The notes: generated by a model from the letters alone, not told the origin. A stretch of DNA of 64,000 nt from Vreelandella nigrificans (GCF_002374315.1 NZ_NWUX01000007.1:120986-184985); one strand, 5' to 3'; counted from the first letter of the stretch, positions 34,874-46,342 are shown. Made by a program: numbers and translations.

Positions 34874-36316
34874 TTAGCCTACAGCACCTTCCAGCGTTAC
34901 ATTGAGTAGCGCTTCGGCCTCAACGGCGAATTCCATTGGCAGCTCCTGGAATACATCTTTACAGAAACCGTTAACAATCATGCTGACTGCGTCTTCTTCA
35001 GAGATGCCGCGGCTCTGGCAGTAAAACAGCTGATCTTCGCCGATTTTAGAGGTGGTCGCCTCATGCTCGATGGTAGCAGTGCTGTTCCCAATTTCCTGAT
35101 AAGGGAAGGTGTGCGCGCCACACTTATCGCCAATCAGCAACGAATCACACTGGGTAAAGTTACGTGCCCCCTTGGCACGGGGACCAATTTTGACCAGACC
35201 TCGATAGGACTGGTTACTTTTACCTGCCGAAATGCCTTTGGAAACAATGTAAGAACGGGTGCCTTCACCAATGTGGATCATTTTGGTGCCGGTATCCGCC
35301 TGCTGGCGGCCATTAGTTACCGCGACTGAGTAAAACTCGCCAATGCTATCTTTGCCCCGCAGTATGCAAGAGGGGTACTTCCAGGTGATCGCCGAGCCAG
35401 TTTCTACCTGGGTCCAACTGATACGTGAGCGCGCGCCGCGGCAGTCGCCACGTTTGGTCACAAAGTTATAGATGCCGCCTTTACCCTCTTCATCACCGGG
35501 GTACCAGTTCTGAACAGTGGAGTACTTAATGTAGGCATCATCGAGAGCCACTAATTCTACCACCGCCGCGTGCAGCTGGTTTTCATCGCGCATCGGCGCG
35601 GTACAGCCTTCCAGATAAGAAACCTGGGCGCGGCTCTCGCAGATAATCAAGGTGCGTTCGAACTGGCCAGTATTGGCAGCATTAATACGGAAGTAGGTAG
35701 ATAGCTCCATCGGGCATTTTACGCCTTCAGGCACGAACACAAACGAACCATCGGTGAATACGGCAGAATTCAACGCAGCAAAGTAGTTATCCGCTACCGG
35801 GACAACCGTACCCAGGTACTGCTTGATCAGCTCAGGATAGTCACGAATCGCTTCTGAGATAGAGCAGAAAATTACGCCTGCTTCAGCCAGCTCTTTTTTG
35901 AACGTAGTCGTCACCGAAACCGAATCGAACACCGCATCTACTGCAACCCCCGCAAGGGCAGCACGCTCATGTAGCGGGATCCCCAGTTTCTCGTAAGTTT
36001 CAAGCAGTTTGGGGTCGACTTCGTCTAGGCTTTGAGGGCGATCTTCAGGACGTTTAGGGGCGCTAAAATAGGAAATCGACTGGTAATCAATAGGTGGGTA
36101 ATCTAGGTGCGCCCAGGAAGGTGACTCCATCTTAAGCCACTGACGATACGCATCCAAACGCCACTCAAGCATCCACTCCGGTTCGCCCTTCTTATTTGAG
36201 ATAAAGGCGATGGTGTTTTCATCCAGGCCAGGTGGCAGGGTGTCGCTCTCAATATCTGTTACAAAGCCTTCTTTGTAATCGCGACGCACCAACTGTTCCA
36301 TTTCTTCGCTTGCCAT
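34874..36316 (-). CDS. sufB: Fe-S cluster scaffold subunit SufB
   Basis: SufB is the main scaffold subunit and accepts sulfur and iron for cluster formation. The 480-residue protein carries [20 protein letters not shown], the conserved cysteine in [40 protein letters not shown] and [17 protein letters not shown], the last with the sulfur-linked cysteine region near the C-terminus. ATG 36316 is behind GGAGGG with eight bases spacing. It follows the Rrf2 regulator by 69 bases in the same transcript. Size and motifs are normal. Confidence 0.97.
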   Translation of the reverse strand: MASEEMEQLVRRDYKEGFVTDIESDTLPPGLDENTIAFISNKKGEPEWMLEWRLDAYRQWLKMESPSWAHLDYPPIDYQSISYFSAPKRPEDRPQSLDEVDPKLLETYEKLGIPLHERAALAGVAVDAVFDSVSVTTTFKKELAEAGVIFCSISEAIRDYPELIKQYLGTVVPVADNYFAALNSAVFTDGSFVFVPEGVKCPMELSTYFRINAANTGQFERTLIICESRAQVSYLEGCTAPMRDENQLHAAVVELVALDDAYIKYSTVQNWYPGDEEGKGGIYNFVTKRGDCRGARSRISWTQVETGSAITWKYPSCILRGKDSIGEFYSVAVTNGRQQADTGTKMIHIGEGTRSYIVSKGISAGKSNQSYRGLVKIGPRAKGARNFTQCDSLLIGDKCGAHTFPYQEIGNSTATIEHEATTSKIGEDQLFYCQSRGISEEDAVSMIVNGFCKDVFQELPMEFAVEAEALLNVTLEGAVG

Positions 36317-36385
36317 GGTGATACCCTCCGGGCAGTTGGATGGCGAGGCTAGCTCGCCGTCAATTTAGATAGATCGCTGCGCTGC

Positions 36386-36850
36386 TTAAGCAGAGGCAGC
36401 CGATAGATTAATAGTTTGAATAGGCAGCTGGACGGGCAGCTTAATGGGCGTGGTGTCCGCCAAATGCGCAAGCGTTACGCTTTCAAGTAGGGTTCGAATG
36501 GCAAGCGAGACACGCTGCCAGTTATCTGCAACCCCACAGGTCGCCGCTAGCTCGCACTCGCCTTCTGCTTGACTACACTCAGTCATCGCGACCGGCCCCT
36601 CAATCGCTGAGATAATATCAGCTGCCGTAATATGCGATGCCGGGCGCGCTAATCGATACCCCCCTTGTGCACCGCGCTGGGAATCCAATAAACCAGCTTT
36701 AACCAACATTTTGAGCGTTTTGCTAACTGTTGGATGGGGTAACTGCACCGCCCCAGCCAAATCAGCCGCCGTATGCGATGCACTGGGATGGCGGGCAATT
36801 TGCGCCATTACCACTGCTGCATAGTCTGTCAGCCGAGAAAGCTTGAGCAT
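36386..36850 (-). CDS. Rrf2-type regulator of the suf operon (SUF regulator, IscR-related)
   Basis: A 154-residue regulator with the Rrf2 start MLKLSRLTDYAAVVMAQIA, a winged helix (LPHPTVSKTLKMLVKAGLLD, then RGAQGGYRLAR) and the three-cysteine cluster region CSQAEGECELAATCGV, the expected ligands of an Fe-S cluster. Such proteins sense Fe-S status and repress their own operon when clusters are plentiful; this is inferred from the family. It is the first gene of the operon with sufBCDS and sufT. An IscR-like box overlapping the promoter lies 40-64 bases upstream of the ATG and is the likely autoregulatory site. A C-terminal extension of about 20 residues is not conserved in the family as I know it. 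Confidence 0.92.
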   Translation of the reverse strand: MLKLSRLTDYAAVVMAQIARHPSASHTAADLAGAVQLPHPTVSKTLKMLVKAGLLDSQRGAQGGYRLARPASHITAADIISAIEGPVAMTECSQAEGECELAATCGVADNWQRVSLAIRTLLESVTLAHLADTTPIKLPVQLPIQTINLSAASA

Positions 36851-36889
36851 GGGAACTCCCGTTTGCCGTCATTTTGGGCTTCGCCGTTA

Positions 36890-36914
36890 ATTGGGTACCA
36901 TTTTAGTCCTGTAT
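36890..36914 (-). promoter_or_regulatory. IscR type 1-like box over the suf promoter
   Basis: On the minus strand the 25-mer starts ATACAGGACTAAAATGGT and agrees with about 17 of 25 positions of the IscR type 1 consensus, including ATA, GACT, the A/T core and GT. It overlaps a promoter-like pair TTCACA and TAAAAT with 17 bases between. The gene of the Rrf2 regulator begins 39 bases further on. This is what autoregulation by the first gene would need. Confidence 0.5.
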
Positions 36915-36991
36915 AAATTTGATGTGAAGCCCTAGAGCAAAATCGTTATCAATTTATGCAAAATAACAGCACGTTCGGCTCCGATAGCATC

Positions 36992-37010
36992 AAAAACAAC
37001 AATCATTATC
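36992..37010. promoter_or_regulatory. Fur box-like site upstream of the suf operon
   Basis: The 19-mer ending ATCATTATC matches the E. coli Fur consensus at 14 of 19 positions. It stands 140 bases before the regulator start, so Fur could act on suf, or on a divergent transcript on the plus strand. Binding is not shown. Confidence 0.4.
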
Positions 37011-37028
37011 ATTTAAAAAAACTATTAC

Positions 37029-37193
37029 TTATGCGCAACCTTCACCCATCGGTTTACACGGGCAAGATTCGTCTGAGAGTGTCGACGAGCAGCAGATGCA
37101 AGTCGCACAGCAGGATAACTCAGCGTTTTTAAAGACGTGCAGGACAGGGCTCTCATGTGGTAGCCAGAAGCGAAGCACGAAAAAATAGCCCAT
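37029..37193 (-). CDS. Possible cysteine-rich small protein between the YjdM gene and suf
   Basis: A 54-codon frame on the minus strand reads MGYFFVLRFWLPHESPVLHV, then AELSCCATCICCSS and DESCPCKPMGEGCA before the stop. Eight cysteines fall in its last 27 residues, a density that chance rarely gives, suggesting metal or Fe-S binding. The listed ATG lies inside the terminator hairpin of the YjdM gene and has no ribosome-binding site, so the true start may be the GTG at 37178 or there may be no translated product. A plus-strand frame through the same bases looks less protein-like. I recognise no family. It could also be a broken gene remnant. Confidence 0.3.
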   Translation of the reverse strand: MGYFFVLRFWLPHESPVLHVFKNAELSCCATCICCSSTLSDESCPCKPMGEGCA

Positions 37194-37215
37194 TGAAGTC
37201 AAGGGGCTATTTTTT
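37180..37215. terminator. Bidirectional terminator before the suf region
   Basis: AAAAAATAGCCC (37180-37191) pairs perfectly with GGGCTATTTTTT (37204-37215) over 12 bases with a 12-base loop; T runs follow on both strands. It ends the minus-strand YjdM transcript coming from the right. Confidence 0.85.
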
Positions 37216-37277
37216 TGGTAACTATTTTCCAGCTATCTACTTTCAGGCTCGCAGCGCTCAGGTTAGCTATTTTAGCT

Positions 37278-37619
37278 TTAGGCTTTTTTGACAAACTCCG
37301 ATTTCAATTTCATAGGGCCTATGCCGTCAACTTTACAGTCGATATCGTGATCACCCTCGACTAAACGAATGTTTTTTACCTTAGTACCCACTTTTACGAC
37401 CAGCGAGCTCCCTTTGACTTTTAAATCTTTAATCACAGTAACCGTATCGCCATCAGCAAGCATATTGCCATTGGCGTCGCGAATCCCAGAGCTCTCCTGT
37501 GCTGCACCCTCCTCTACTTCCTTCGACCATTCGTTACCACACTCAGGGCAAACATATTGCAGGCCATCATCGTAGGTAAATTCTGAGGCACAGGCAGGAC
37601 AGTTAGGTAAATCACTCAT
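37278..37619 (-). CDS. yjdM: YjdM/PhnA family zinc-ribbon protein
   Basis: A 113-residue protein with an N-terminal zinc ribbon ([21 protein letters not shown]) and a C-terminal beta-barrel domain ([20 protein letters not shown] onward), the standard YjdM/PhnA architecture. The old name links it to phosphonate use, but no phn genes are near and its job is not established. ATG 37619 was chosen with GGAG six bases upstream; the frame could begin four codons earlier. A bidirectional terminator lies some 60 bases after the stop. The gene appears monocistronic. Confidence 0.92.
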   Translation of the reverse strand: MSDLPNCPACASEFTYDDGLQYVCPECGNEWSKEVEEGAAQESSGIRDANGNMLADGDTVTVIKDLKVKGSSLVVKVGTKVKNIRLVEGDHDIDCKVDGIGPMKLKSEFVKKA

Positions 37620-37697
37620 GTAAAGCTCCAACGCAACAGGGCAAAGAAAGCGAAGGAGCCTACACGGCTAAAACGAAATGTCCAGCCTAAGATATCA

Positions 37698-38174
37698 TCA
37701 GGCGCGTTGATAAGTTCCCACTAAGCGGTTCATACCTAGCAGGTGGGGCTCGACCTCTTTTAATAACTCTGCGAGCGTTAAACCTTCAGGCAGGTTGGTT
37801 TGATGATCCAGCGCCAGTACCCAAAAATAATATAAATGTGGGCCATGCCCTTCTGGCGGCATCGGCCCAACATAGCCTTGCTTGCCAAAGTCATTGGCAC
37901 CCGTTGTACCCAGCGCCGTTTTTTCAGTTAGTTCAGCTAAATCCCCTGGTAAGTTGTAAAGCACCCAATGGACAAATCCATAGCTGCCCTCTTTTACCAA
38001 TGGTGCGTCAGGGTCGTGGCAAATCACGGCATACCCTTGCGTACCATCTGGCCCGCTCTGCCAAGCAAGCGGAGGCGAAACATCGTCACCCTCACCTGTA
38101 TATTTTCCAGGAATTGGCTGGTGATTTCCAAACGCACTACTTGTGACCTGCATTGAGGATAGTGCAAAAGCCAT
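37698..38174 (-). CDS. YbhB/YbcL family Raf kinase inhibitor-like protein
   Basis: A 158-residue protein of the phosphatidylethanolamine-binding fold. Motifs are IPGKYTGEGDDVSPPLAW, GYAVICHDPDAPLVKEGSYG, FVHWVLYNLPGDLAEL, and GYVGPMPPEGHGPHLYYFWV, with the conserved ligand-site residues DPDAP and GPHLY. Bacterial members are soluble proteins of unknown physiological ligand. It has a separate ribosome-binding site (GGAG) and lies about 80 bases upstream of the YjdM gene on the same strand. A signal peptide is not seen, so it is probably cytoplasmic. Confidence 0.92.
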   Translation of the reverse strand: MAFALSSMQVTSSAFGNHQPIPGKYTGEGDDVSPPLAWQSGPDGTQGYAVICHDPDAPLVKEGSYGFVHWVLYNLPGDLAELTEKTALGTTGANDFGKQGYVGPMPPEGHGPHLYYFWVLALDHQTNLPEGLTLAELLKEVEPHLLGMNRLVGTYQRA

Positions 38175-38237
38175 TTTTGCTCTCCTAATCTGCGAATGTC
38201 ATATACCTAGCTAGCCTTATTGAAGGTAGTTAAGGTA

Positions 38238-38819
38238 CTAGAGTGAATCCAGTAAAGCGGCGTGCTGTTGCCGCCACTGCTTGGCAATGCGCAAATTTTG
38301 TGCGTTCATCGCAGGGTTTAGTGGAGCGGTAAGCTGAATATATTCACCACGAGTTCTAGCCATTAACAGGGGGTCTTGCGTAGCTAACTGAAGAGCATAA
38401 AGCGTTAGCATCAGCTCATACTCATCTTGAGTATTAAGCCGTGCAAGTAGTAAATGAACGGCAGGTAAACCAATTTCCCCCAGTCGCTCAGCGGCAATGT
38501 ACCAAACCCTGGGATTATCGTGCCCGCCATAACTAGAGACGAAGCGTTTGTCCGCCAACCGACTCACATAGTAGGCGGCTTCTTCTTCGGGACTAATAAA
38601 GAGTGGCGGCACCCAATCTGTGGAGGAGACCGTACCTGTACCTATAATAGTGCCTGTGCCTGTAACAGTACTAGACTGCTCCTGCGCGGTTTGTGGTGCA
38701 ACCTGTGGCGTAGCTGTAGGCGGCTGAGGTGGCGTCGACTGTCCCGCACACCCTGATAACCATCCAACTAAAAGACACGCCCCAATAACCTGCACCCCTT
38801 TGGCCTGTCGCTGCATCAT
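38238..38819 (-). CDS. Hypothetical lipoprotein
   Basis: A 193-residue protein with a lipoprotein signal peptide (GACLLVGWLSGCAG, lipidated cysteine about residue 24). A low-complexity linker follows (TPPQPPTATPQVAPQTAQEQ and TGTGTIIGTGTV), then a globular part (AAERLGEIGLPAVHLLLARL, YELMLTLYALQLATQDPLL) that has the look of HEAT-like helices. The family is not recognised. The linker is encoded by near-repeats of CCTGTA/CCTGTG on the plus strand. It is 24 bases upstream-separated from the DCC protein gene on the same strand and may be co-transcribed. Confidence 0.7.
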   Translation of the reverse strand: MMQRQAKGVQVIGACLLVGWLSGCAGQSTPPQPPTATPQVAPQTAQEQSSTVTGTGTIIGTGTVSSTDWVPPLFISPEEEAAYYVSRLADKRFVSSYGGHDNPRVWYIAAERLGEIGLPAVHLLLARLNTQDEYELMLTLYALQLATQDPLLMARTRGEYIQLTAPLNPAMNAQNLRIAKQWRQQHAALLDSL

Positions 38820-38843
38820 TAAATTCCCTGTTAAATACTAAGC

Positions 38844-39230
38844 TTAATCAGACCAGCGCCCTTCTCGCTTGAGGCGCCGCTGCACCCATCGATCATAATA
38901 CCAGCGCAGCGCCCTTTTTATGCCAGGTAGACCAATTAACCAAGCAACAGGGCGCAATACAGGAATACGCATCATCAGCAGCTGGTAGGCCTCTATCCCT
39001 TCGATAATATGGCCATCCTCCTTTTCAATATGCAGCGAACGCAGCGCTGCTTCTAGCGCTACTCCTTTTTCACGCAGTACCTGCTGATGCTCAGTGGCAT
39101 CACACCACTGTACATCGCCAGCACGCTTGCCAGCCCAGCGCTCAAATCGGGCACGGTCATTTCGGCAGATAGGGCAAACCGCATCGTAAAAGACATAGAT
39201 AGACGCATTATCAGGCATATAGACTCTCAT
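38844..39230 (-). CDS. DCC family thiol-disulfide oxidoreductase-like protein (DUF393)
   Basis: A 128-residue protein with the DCC family start YVFYDAVCPICRNDRARFE, where CPIC is the thioredoxin-like active pair, and the later EGIEAYQLLMMRIPVLRPVAWL as in DUF393. Members have a thioredoxin-like fold but their partners are mostly unknown. The ATG at 39230 has GGAG eight bases upstream; the ATG four codons later is possible. A basic C-terminus (RWYYDRWVQRRLKREGRW) may bring it to the membrane surface. It precedes the lipoprotein gene by 24 bases. Confidence 0.88.
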   Translation of the reverse strand: MRVYMPDNASIYVFYDAVCPICRNDRARFERWAGKRAGDVQWCDATEHQQVLREKGVALEAALRSLHIEKEDGHIIEGIEAYQLLMMRIPVLRPVAWLIGLPGIKRALRWYYDRWVQRRLKREGRWSD

Positions 39231-39290
39231 TTAGGATGCTCCTACTAGTGTGGCACTTCCGCCAAGCGACGCAACTCAGCAGGCTTTACT

Positions 39291-39752
39291 ATGAAACGTC
39301 TATTAATCATTGCCCACGCGCCTTCCGCCAACACCCAAAAAATGCTCCAGGCTATTATTAATGGCGCTTCTCACCCCGAAATAGAAAATGTGGAAGTGTT
39401 CTCTCTTGCCCCACTTGAAACACACCCAGAAGACATTAATTCCGCCGACGCCATCATTGTGGGCACGACTGAAAATTTGGGATACATGGCAGGTTTGACG
39501 AAGGACCTCTTCGACCGATGCTACTACCCGTGTCTGGATAAAAATGAGGGACTTCCATTCACTTTTTATGTACGAGCAGGCCACGATGGTACGGGCACCC
39601 AACGCGCGATTGAGAGCATCACTACGGGATTACGCTGGAGGTTGGTACAAGCCCCACTTATCTGCAAGGGTGATTTTCAAACCGAGTTTCTTGACCAGTG
39701 TGAAGAGCTAGGACTATCGATGGCTGCCAGCCTGGAAGCAGGCATTATCTGA
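39291..39752 (+). CDS. Flavodoxin-like NAD(P)H-dependent oxidoreductase
   Basis: A 153-residue protein of the flavodoxin fold. The phosphate-binding loop region is LLIIAHAPSANTQKM, and GTTENLGYMAGLTKDLFDRC with YVRAGHDGTGTQRAIESI fits the FMN site of this group, which includes small quinone and FMN reductases. The specific substrate is unknown. It is divergent from the DCC gene and followed closely by a strong bidirectional terminator. Both starts are about 60 bases apart, so they may share a regulatory region. Confidence 0.82.
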   Translation: MKRLLIIAHAPSANTQKMLQAIINGASHPEIENVEVFSLAPLETHPEDINSADAIIVGTTENLGYMAGLTKDLFDRCYYPCLDKNEGLPFTFYVRAGHDGTGTQRAIESITTGLRWRLVQAPLICKGDFQTEFLDQCEELGLSMAASLEAGII

Positions 39753-39763
39753 AATGAGTCGAT

Positions 39764-39791
39764 AAAAAAACGGCACCGTGGGTGCCGTTTT
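39764..39791. terminator. Bidirectional terminator between the flavodoxin-like gene and fadA
   Basis: AACGGCACC (39769-39777) pairs with GGTGCCGTT (39781-39789) around a GTG loop. Seven A residues precede it and TT-T follows, giving T runs on both strands for the converging transcripts. Confidence 0.9.
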
Positions 39792-39808
39792 GTTGGTAAG
39801 CGCTGTGT

Positions 39809-43185
<3,377 letters not shown>

Positions 43186-43447
43186 CCGCGCTCTCTCCAC
43201 AAGTTCGGGCTGGCACTTTATATTGCACCCGCCACGCATTTCATACGGTCGTTTGATTGCGTAAGCTTGGTTGAGTTGCTGAAGAACGTCAACCCCTTAC
43301 TTTTGGCTAATACGCTCTAGTGGCTATGACTAAACCCAAGAAGCTCCGTTCAGTAGCACACTGCTCTTTTAAACAGAGATGGACTGCCATGCATCGACTT
43401 TCGCTTCAAACCCAACGATGATGTTGTTTTATTGTGGGTTATTTTCC

Positions 43448-44602
43448 ATGAGCGACCTACTTACCCCTTCGCGTATTTCATCACTGCAAAAGCGCATTGA
43501 ACGCTTAGTCGAGCGCCTTAAACCGTGGAGCTGGATGTGGCCGCCGATGGCGTTTGCTGCTGGCCTGGGCAGTTTTTTCCTGGTTGACCGCCAACAGTGG
43601 CTCGGCGCGGTGTTAGCGCTTGGGCTGCTCTTCGCTTGGTTACTGCTAATATCTGAAGGCCTGATTAGTCGTTGGCTTGAGAGCCGAGGTCACCCCGCAC
43701 TGCCAAGGGGTGTCGCTACGTTTATCGCCCAGATGATCCACCAAGAAACGCTTTTCTTTACCCTGCCGTTTATTTTGATCACTACCGTTTGGAATAGCGG
43801 CCAAACGCTATTTGCCGCTTTGGTAGTGGGCATGGCGGCGCTATCAATTATCGACCCGCTCTACTACAAGCTAGCTGGACGCTGGCGTAGTCTCTACTTT
43901 TTTTTCCATGCCCAGTGTGTTTTTTTAGTCATGCTGGTGATCTTACCAATCATGCTGCATCTCACCACGCGTCAAAGCCTACAGCTAGCACTCGTATTAA
44001 CCGTGCTAGTTGCGTTGCCTAGCTTTTGGAATTTACTGAAAAAGCGCTCGTTAAAGCGTTGGTGCCTATTTTTTGGATTAGCGATAATACTGGCATATGC
44101 GGCTTGGCTGGGCCGTATTTGGGTTCCACCGGCAAGCTTATGGATGACCAGCAGCGCACTTTCACCTGCTTTCAACGTTCAACAACGGGAACCTCAGGGT
44201 GCTATTTCGCTCACCCCACTGGCCTTACAAGCTAATGGCCTATACATCTATACCGCTATACGGGCTCCCCGCGGTTTAAGCGAAACGATTTATCATGCGT
44301 GGCACCACAACGGAACACTGGTGGATACCGTAGCGTTATCAATTCATGGTGGACGAGAGCAAGGCTACCGGGCGTGGAGCTACAAACGAAACTTTCCCGC
44401 AGCTCCCTCGGGGGATTGGCGGGTCGACATCATGACAGATGGTGGTCAGCGGTTAGGACTAATCCGCTTTACGGTGTCAGACGATCCAATCGAGGCTTCA
44501 ATTGCCGACAGCACCATTAGCTCCAGCGGGCTAAGCGGACTCAATTTACGCCGATTTCTTCCTGGTAGAAACAGCGATACTGAGCCGTCAAGCAGTAACT
44601 GA
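43448..44602 (+). CDS. DUF5924/DUF2914 membrane protein
   Basis: A 384-residue protein with about seven membrane helices in its first 250 residues (for example FLVDRQQWLGAVLALGLLFA, LFFTLPFILITTVWNSGQTL and AWLGRIWVPP) and a periplasmic C-terminal part beginning after VQQREPQGAISLT that reads as DUF2914 (ETIYHAWHHNGTLVDTVALS, YKRNFPAAPSGDWRVDI). This pairing is as I recall for the DUF5924 family; the function is not known. ATG 43448 was chosen over an open frame 23 codons longer. It is divergent from fadB and precedes slyA by 74 bases. Confidence 0.78.
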   Translation: MSDLLTPSRISSLQKRIERLVERLKPWSWMWPPMAFAAGLGSFFLVDRQQWLGAVLALGLLFAWLLLISEGLISRWLESRGHPALPRGVATFIAQMIHQETLFFTLPFILITTVWNSGQTLFAALVVGMAALSIIDPLYYKLAGRWRSLYFFFHAQCVFLVMLVILPIMLHLTTRQSLQLALVLTVLVALPSFWNLLKKRSLKRWCLFFGLAIILAYAAWLGRIWVPPASLWMTSSALSPAFNVQQREPQGAISLTPLALQANGLYIYTAIRAPRGLSETIYHAWHHNGTLVDTVALSIHGGREQGYRAWSYKRNFPAAPSGDWRVDIMTDGGQRLGLIRFTVSDDPIEASIADSTISSSGLSGLNLRRFLPGRNSDTEPSSSN

Positions 44603-44676
44603 ATGCTAGAACGCCTTGCATTCATCGGTACAGCTAATGACAATTCGTTTACTCACACTTACTGGTAGCTAGATCT

Positions 44677-45129
44677 ATGGCTTCATCAATTGGTTTTCGA
44701 ATTGCACGCTTGCCACATCTGTGGCGCTCTATCATTGACCGTAGACTGGCCCCTCTGGGGTTAACACAAACCCGCTGGGTGACGCTCTACCACCTTTGGA
44801 AACTGGGGGAAGGCAATCCTCAGTGCGATCTTGCCCGCGCTATTGGGGTCGAAGCCCCTTCACTAGTGCGCACGCTTGGCCAACTGGAGGAGCAAGGCTT
44901 AGTCGAGCGCCGAGCCTGCGATAATGATCGCCGCAGCAAACGCATTTACCTGACACCTGCGGCCATGCCTCTGCTAGAGCAAATAGACAGCGTGGTGCTC
45001 GAGGCACGCAAACAGATGATGGCAGGGCTTAGTGAAGATGAGCTCGACAAACTGGATAAGTGGCTTGGCGTAATCGAGGCTAACGGGCTAGCCATGCAAG
45101 CGCGGGACCAAGACAGCCCCAGCGCCTGA
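44677..45129 (+). CDS. slyA: MarR-family transcriptional regulator SlyA
   Basis: A 150-residue MarR regulator whose sequence tracks E. coli SlyA closely: RIARLPHLWRSIIDRRLAPL, LTQTRWVTLYHLWKLGEGNP, CDLARAIGVEAPSLVRTLGQ, LEEQGLVERRACDNDRRSKR and IYLTPAAMPLLEQIDSVV. The winged helix lies about residues 50-100. SlyA proteins bind DNA as dimers, often counteracting silencing proteins, and can respond to salicylate-like ligands. A weak ribosome-binding site precedes ATG 44677. It follows DUF5924 on the same strand without a clear terminator. Confidence 0.92.
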   Translation: MASSIGFRIARLPHLWRSIIDRRLAPLGLTQTRWVTLYHLWKLGEGNPQCDLARAIGVEAPSLVRTLGQLEEQGLVERRACDNDRRSKRIYLTPAAMPLLEQIDSVVLEARKQMMAGLSEDELDKLDKWLGVIEANGLAMQARDQDSPSA

Positions 45130-45144
45130 AGGGTTAACCGCGCA

Positions 45145-45203
45145 GTTAAAGCTCCGTTAAAACCTCGTTAAATCTAGCTAAGGCGTGGTTAAAACCTAGC
45201 TAA
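45145..45203. repeat. Four near-repeats of GTTAAA-NCT at helical phasing
   Basis: GTTAAAGCTCC, GTTAAAACCTC and GTTAAATCTAG start at 45145, 45156 and 45167, exactly 11 bases apart, and GTTAAAACCTAGC starts at 45188. They lie between the converging ends of slyA and the next gene. A possible binding array or a small slippage product; no function is known. Confidence 0.3.
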
Positions 45204-45742
45204 AAAATGTGGCGCCCTGCGTTTTGAGCGCCTAAGGGTTTGCTAACAGGTCTATCTGATAACCCGCCGAGCGCGCTTCTTAGCTGATTAAAATCATCCA
45301 GGTAAGTCGTAAAGCGCTCGGCGTTTTGGGACTCCCACCACCACAAGGTGAGCGAGTGGGGGGTGGATTCGATCACTAACGCATCTTGAGGCAAACGTTC
45401 CAGAAGAGCCTTGAAAGGATCGGTAGCGTTATCAGGCAGCTCTCGTAACGGCGCGATACGCCACCGCCACCCAGCATGATAAAGCTCAAGTGCAGCACTG
45501 GCGCTTCCCTCTCTTAGCAGAACAAAAGTTGGCCCTGGCGCATCCTGCGGATAGTACCAGCGGTACGCGGGCATAGCGCCCCTAAAATGGTGCAGCGGGG
45601 GCTTATCCATTTTAATGGCTACCCCTTGTTTCCGAGCACTCTCACGCAGGGCCATCTGCCGCTTCTGCTGGGGGCTTGGCTTAAGCCACATCACTGGCGT
45701 AATAACAAACATCAATATCAACACAATGATTAACCATTCCAT
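45200..45742 (-). CDS. Hypothetical protein with one N-terminal membrane helix
   Basis: A 180-residue protein starting MEWLIIVLILMFVITPVMWL, one membrane helix, followed by a basic segment (KPSPQQKRQMALRESARKQG) and a soluble domain with several tryptophans (MPAYRWYYPQDAPGPTFVLL, HAGWRWRIAPLRELP, TLWWWESQNAERF). The N-terminal helix gives a passing likeness to YajC, but the rest is different, so I would not call it that. The frame is open from 45754; the ATG at 45742 gives a natural membrane-anchor start. It converges with slyA and is divergent from the USP gene. Function unknown. Confidence 0.7.
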   Translation of the reverse strand: MEWLIIVLILMFVITPVMWLKPSPQQKRQMALRESARKQGVAIKMDKPPLHHFRGAMPAYRWYYPQDAPGPTFVLLREGSASAALELYHAGWRWRIAPLRELPDNATDPFKALLERLPQDALVIESTPHSLTLWWWESQNAERFTTYLDDFNQLRSALGGLSDRPVSKPLGAQNAGRHIF

Positions 45743-45845
45743 TCTGTCTCTCACCCTATTGCGGACAAACTGCGTTAGCTACTTGAAAAAACCATGATAT
45801 AGATCGTTGTTAAGGTGGCGCGTAAAGCCTAAAGTAAAGGGCATA

Positions 45846-45867
45846 TAACAAAGCTTCTTCTTTGTTA
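45846..45867. promoter_or_regulatory. Eight-base inverted repeat in the USP leader
   Basis: TAACAAAG (45846-45853) and CTTTGTTA (45860-45867) flank CTTCTT, 22 bases before the USP start. It may be an operator or a leader hairpin near the ribosome-binding site AGGGAG. Confidence 0.35.
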
Positions 45868-45889
45868 ATTATCACTAGGGAGAAAAGCC

Positions 45890-46342
45890 ATGAGCTATCA
45901 CCACATTCTGGTAGCCGTTGACTTAACGAAGGACTCGCACAAGATCTTAGAGCGTGCGGTTGCCATCGCCGAACGTAATAACGGCGCCAAGCTATCTATT
46001 ATGCATACACTTGAACCATTAGGGTTTGCCTACGGCGGCGATATCCCTATGGACCTTACCAGCATCCAAGATCAGCTAGACGACCACGCTAAGAAGCGCC
46101 TTGCTGAGATTGCAGCCCCCCATATTGCACAAACCGACCAGCACGTTTTGGTAGGCATGCCAGACACTGAGATACACCGGTTTGCAGAAGAGCATAATGT
46201 TGACTTGATCGTGGTAGGTTCCCACGGCCGTCACGGCTTTGCCCTACTGCTTGGCTCTACGTCTACCGGCGTCTTACACGGTGCCCAATGCGATGTCCTT
46301 GCGGTGCGAGTAGGCAAAAAAGGCGAAAAAAGCGACGAGTGA
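45890..46342 (+). CDS. Universal stress protein (UspA family)
   Basis: A 150-residue UspA-fold protein: HHILVAVDLTKDSHKILERA at the start, the ATP/flavin-binding-like GMPDTEIHRFAEEHNVDLIV, and VGSHGRHGFALLLGSTSTGV with the G-2X-G-9X-G-S/T pattern (GRHGFALLLGSTS) typical of nucleotide-binding members. Such proteins rise in starvation and stress; the role here is not known. AGGGAG precedes ATG 45890. It is a single gene with a stem-loop after its stop and reads toward uup. Confidence 0.92.
   Translation: MSYHHILVAVDLTKDSHKILERAVAIAERNNGAKLSIMHTLEPLGFAYGGDIPMDLTSIQDQLDDHAKKRLAEIAAPHIAQTDQHVLVGMPDTEIHRFAEEHNVDLIVVGSHGRHGFALLLGSTSTGVLHGAQCDVLAVRVGKKGEKSDE

Noticed and set aside
37031..37132. A 33-codon plus-strand frame behind the Fur-like box
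   Set aside because: It has no ribosome-binding site and a basic, low-complexity product; the opposite frame with clustered cysteines is more protein-like.
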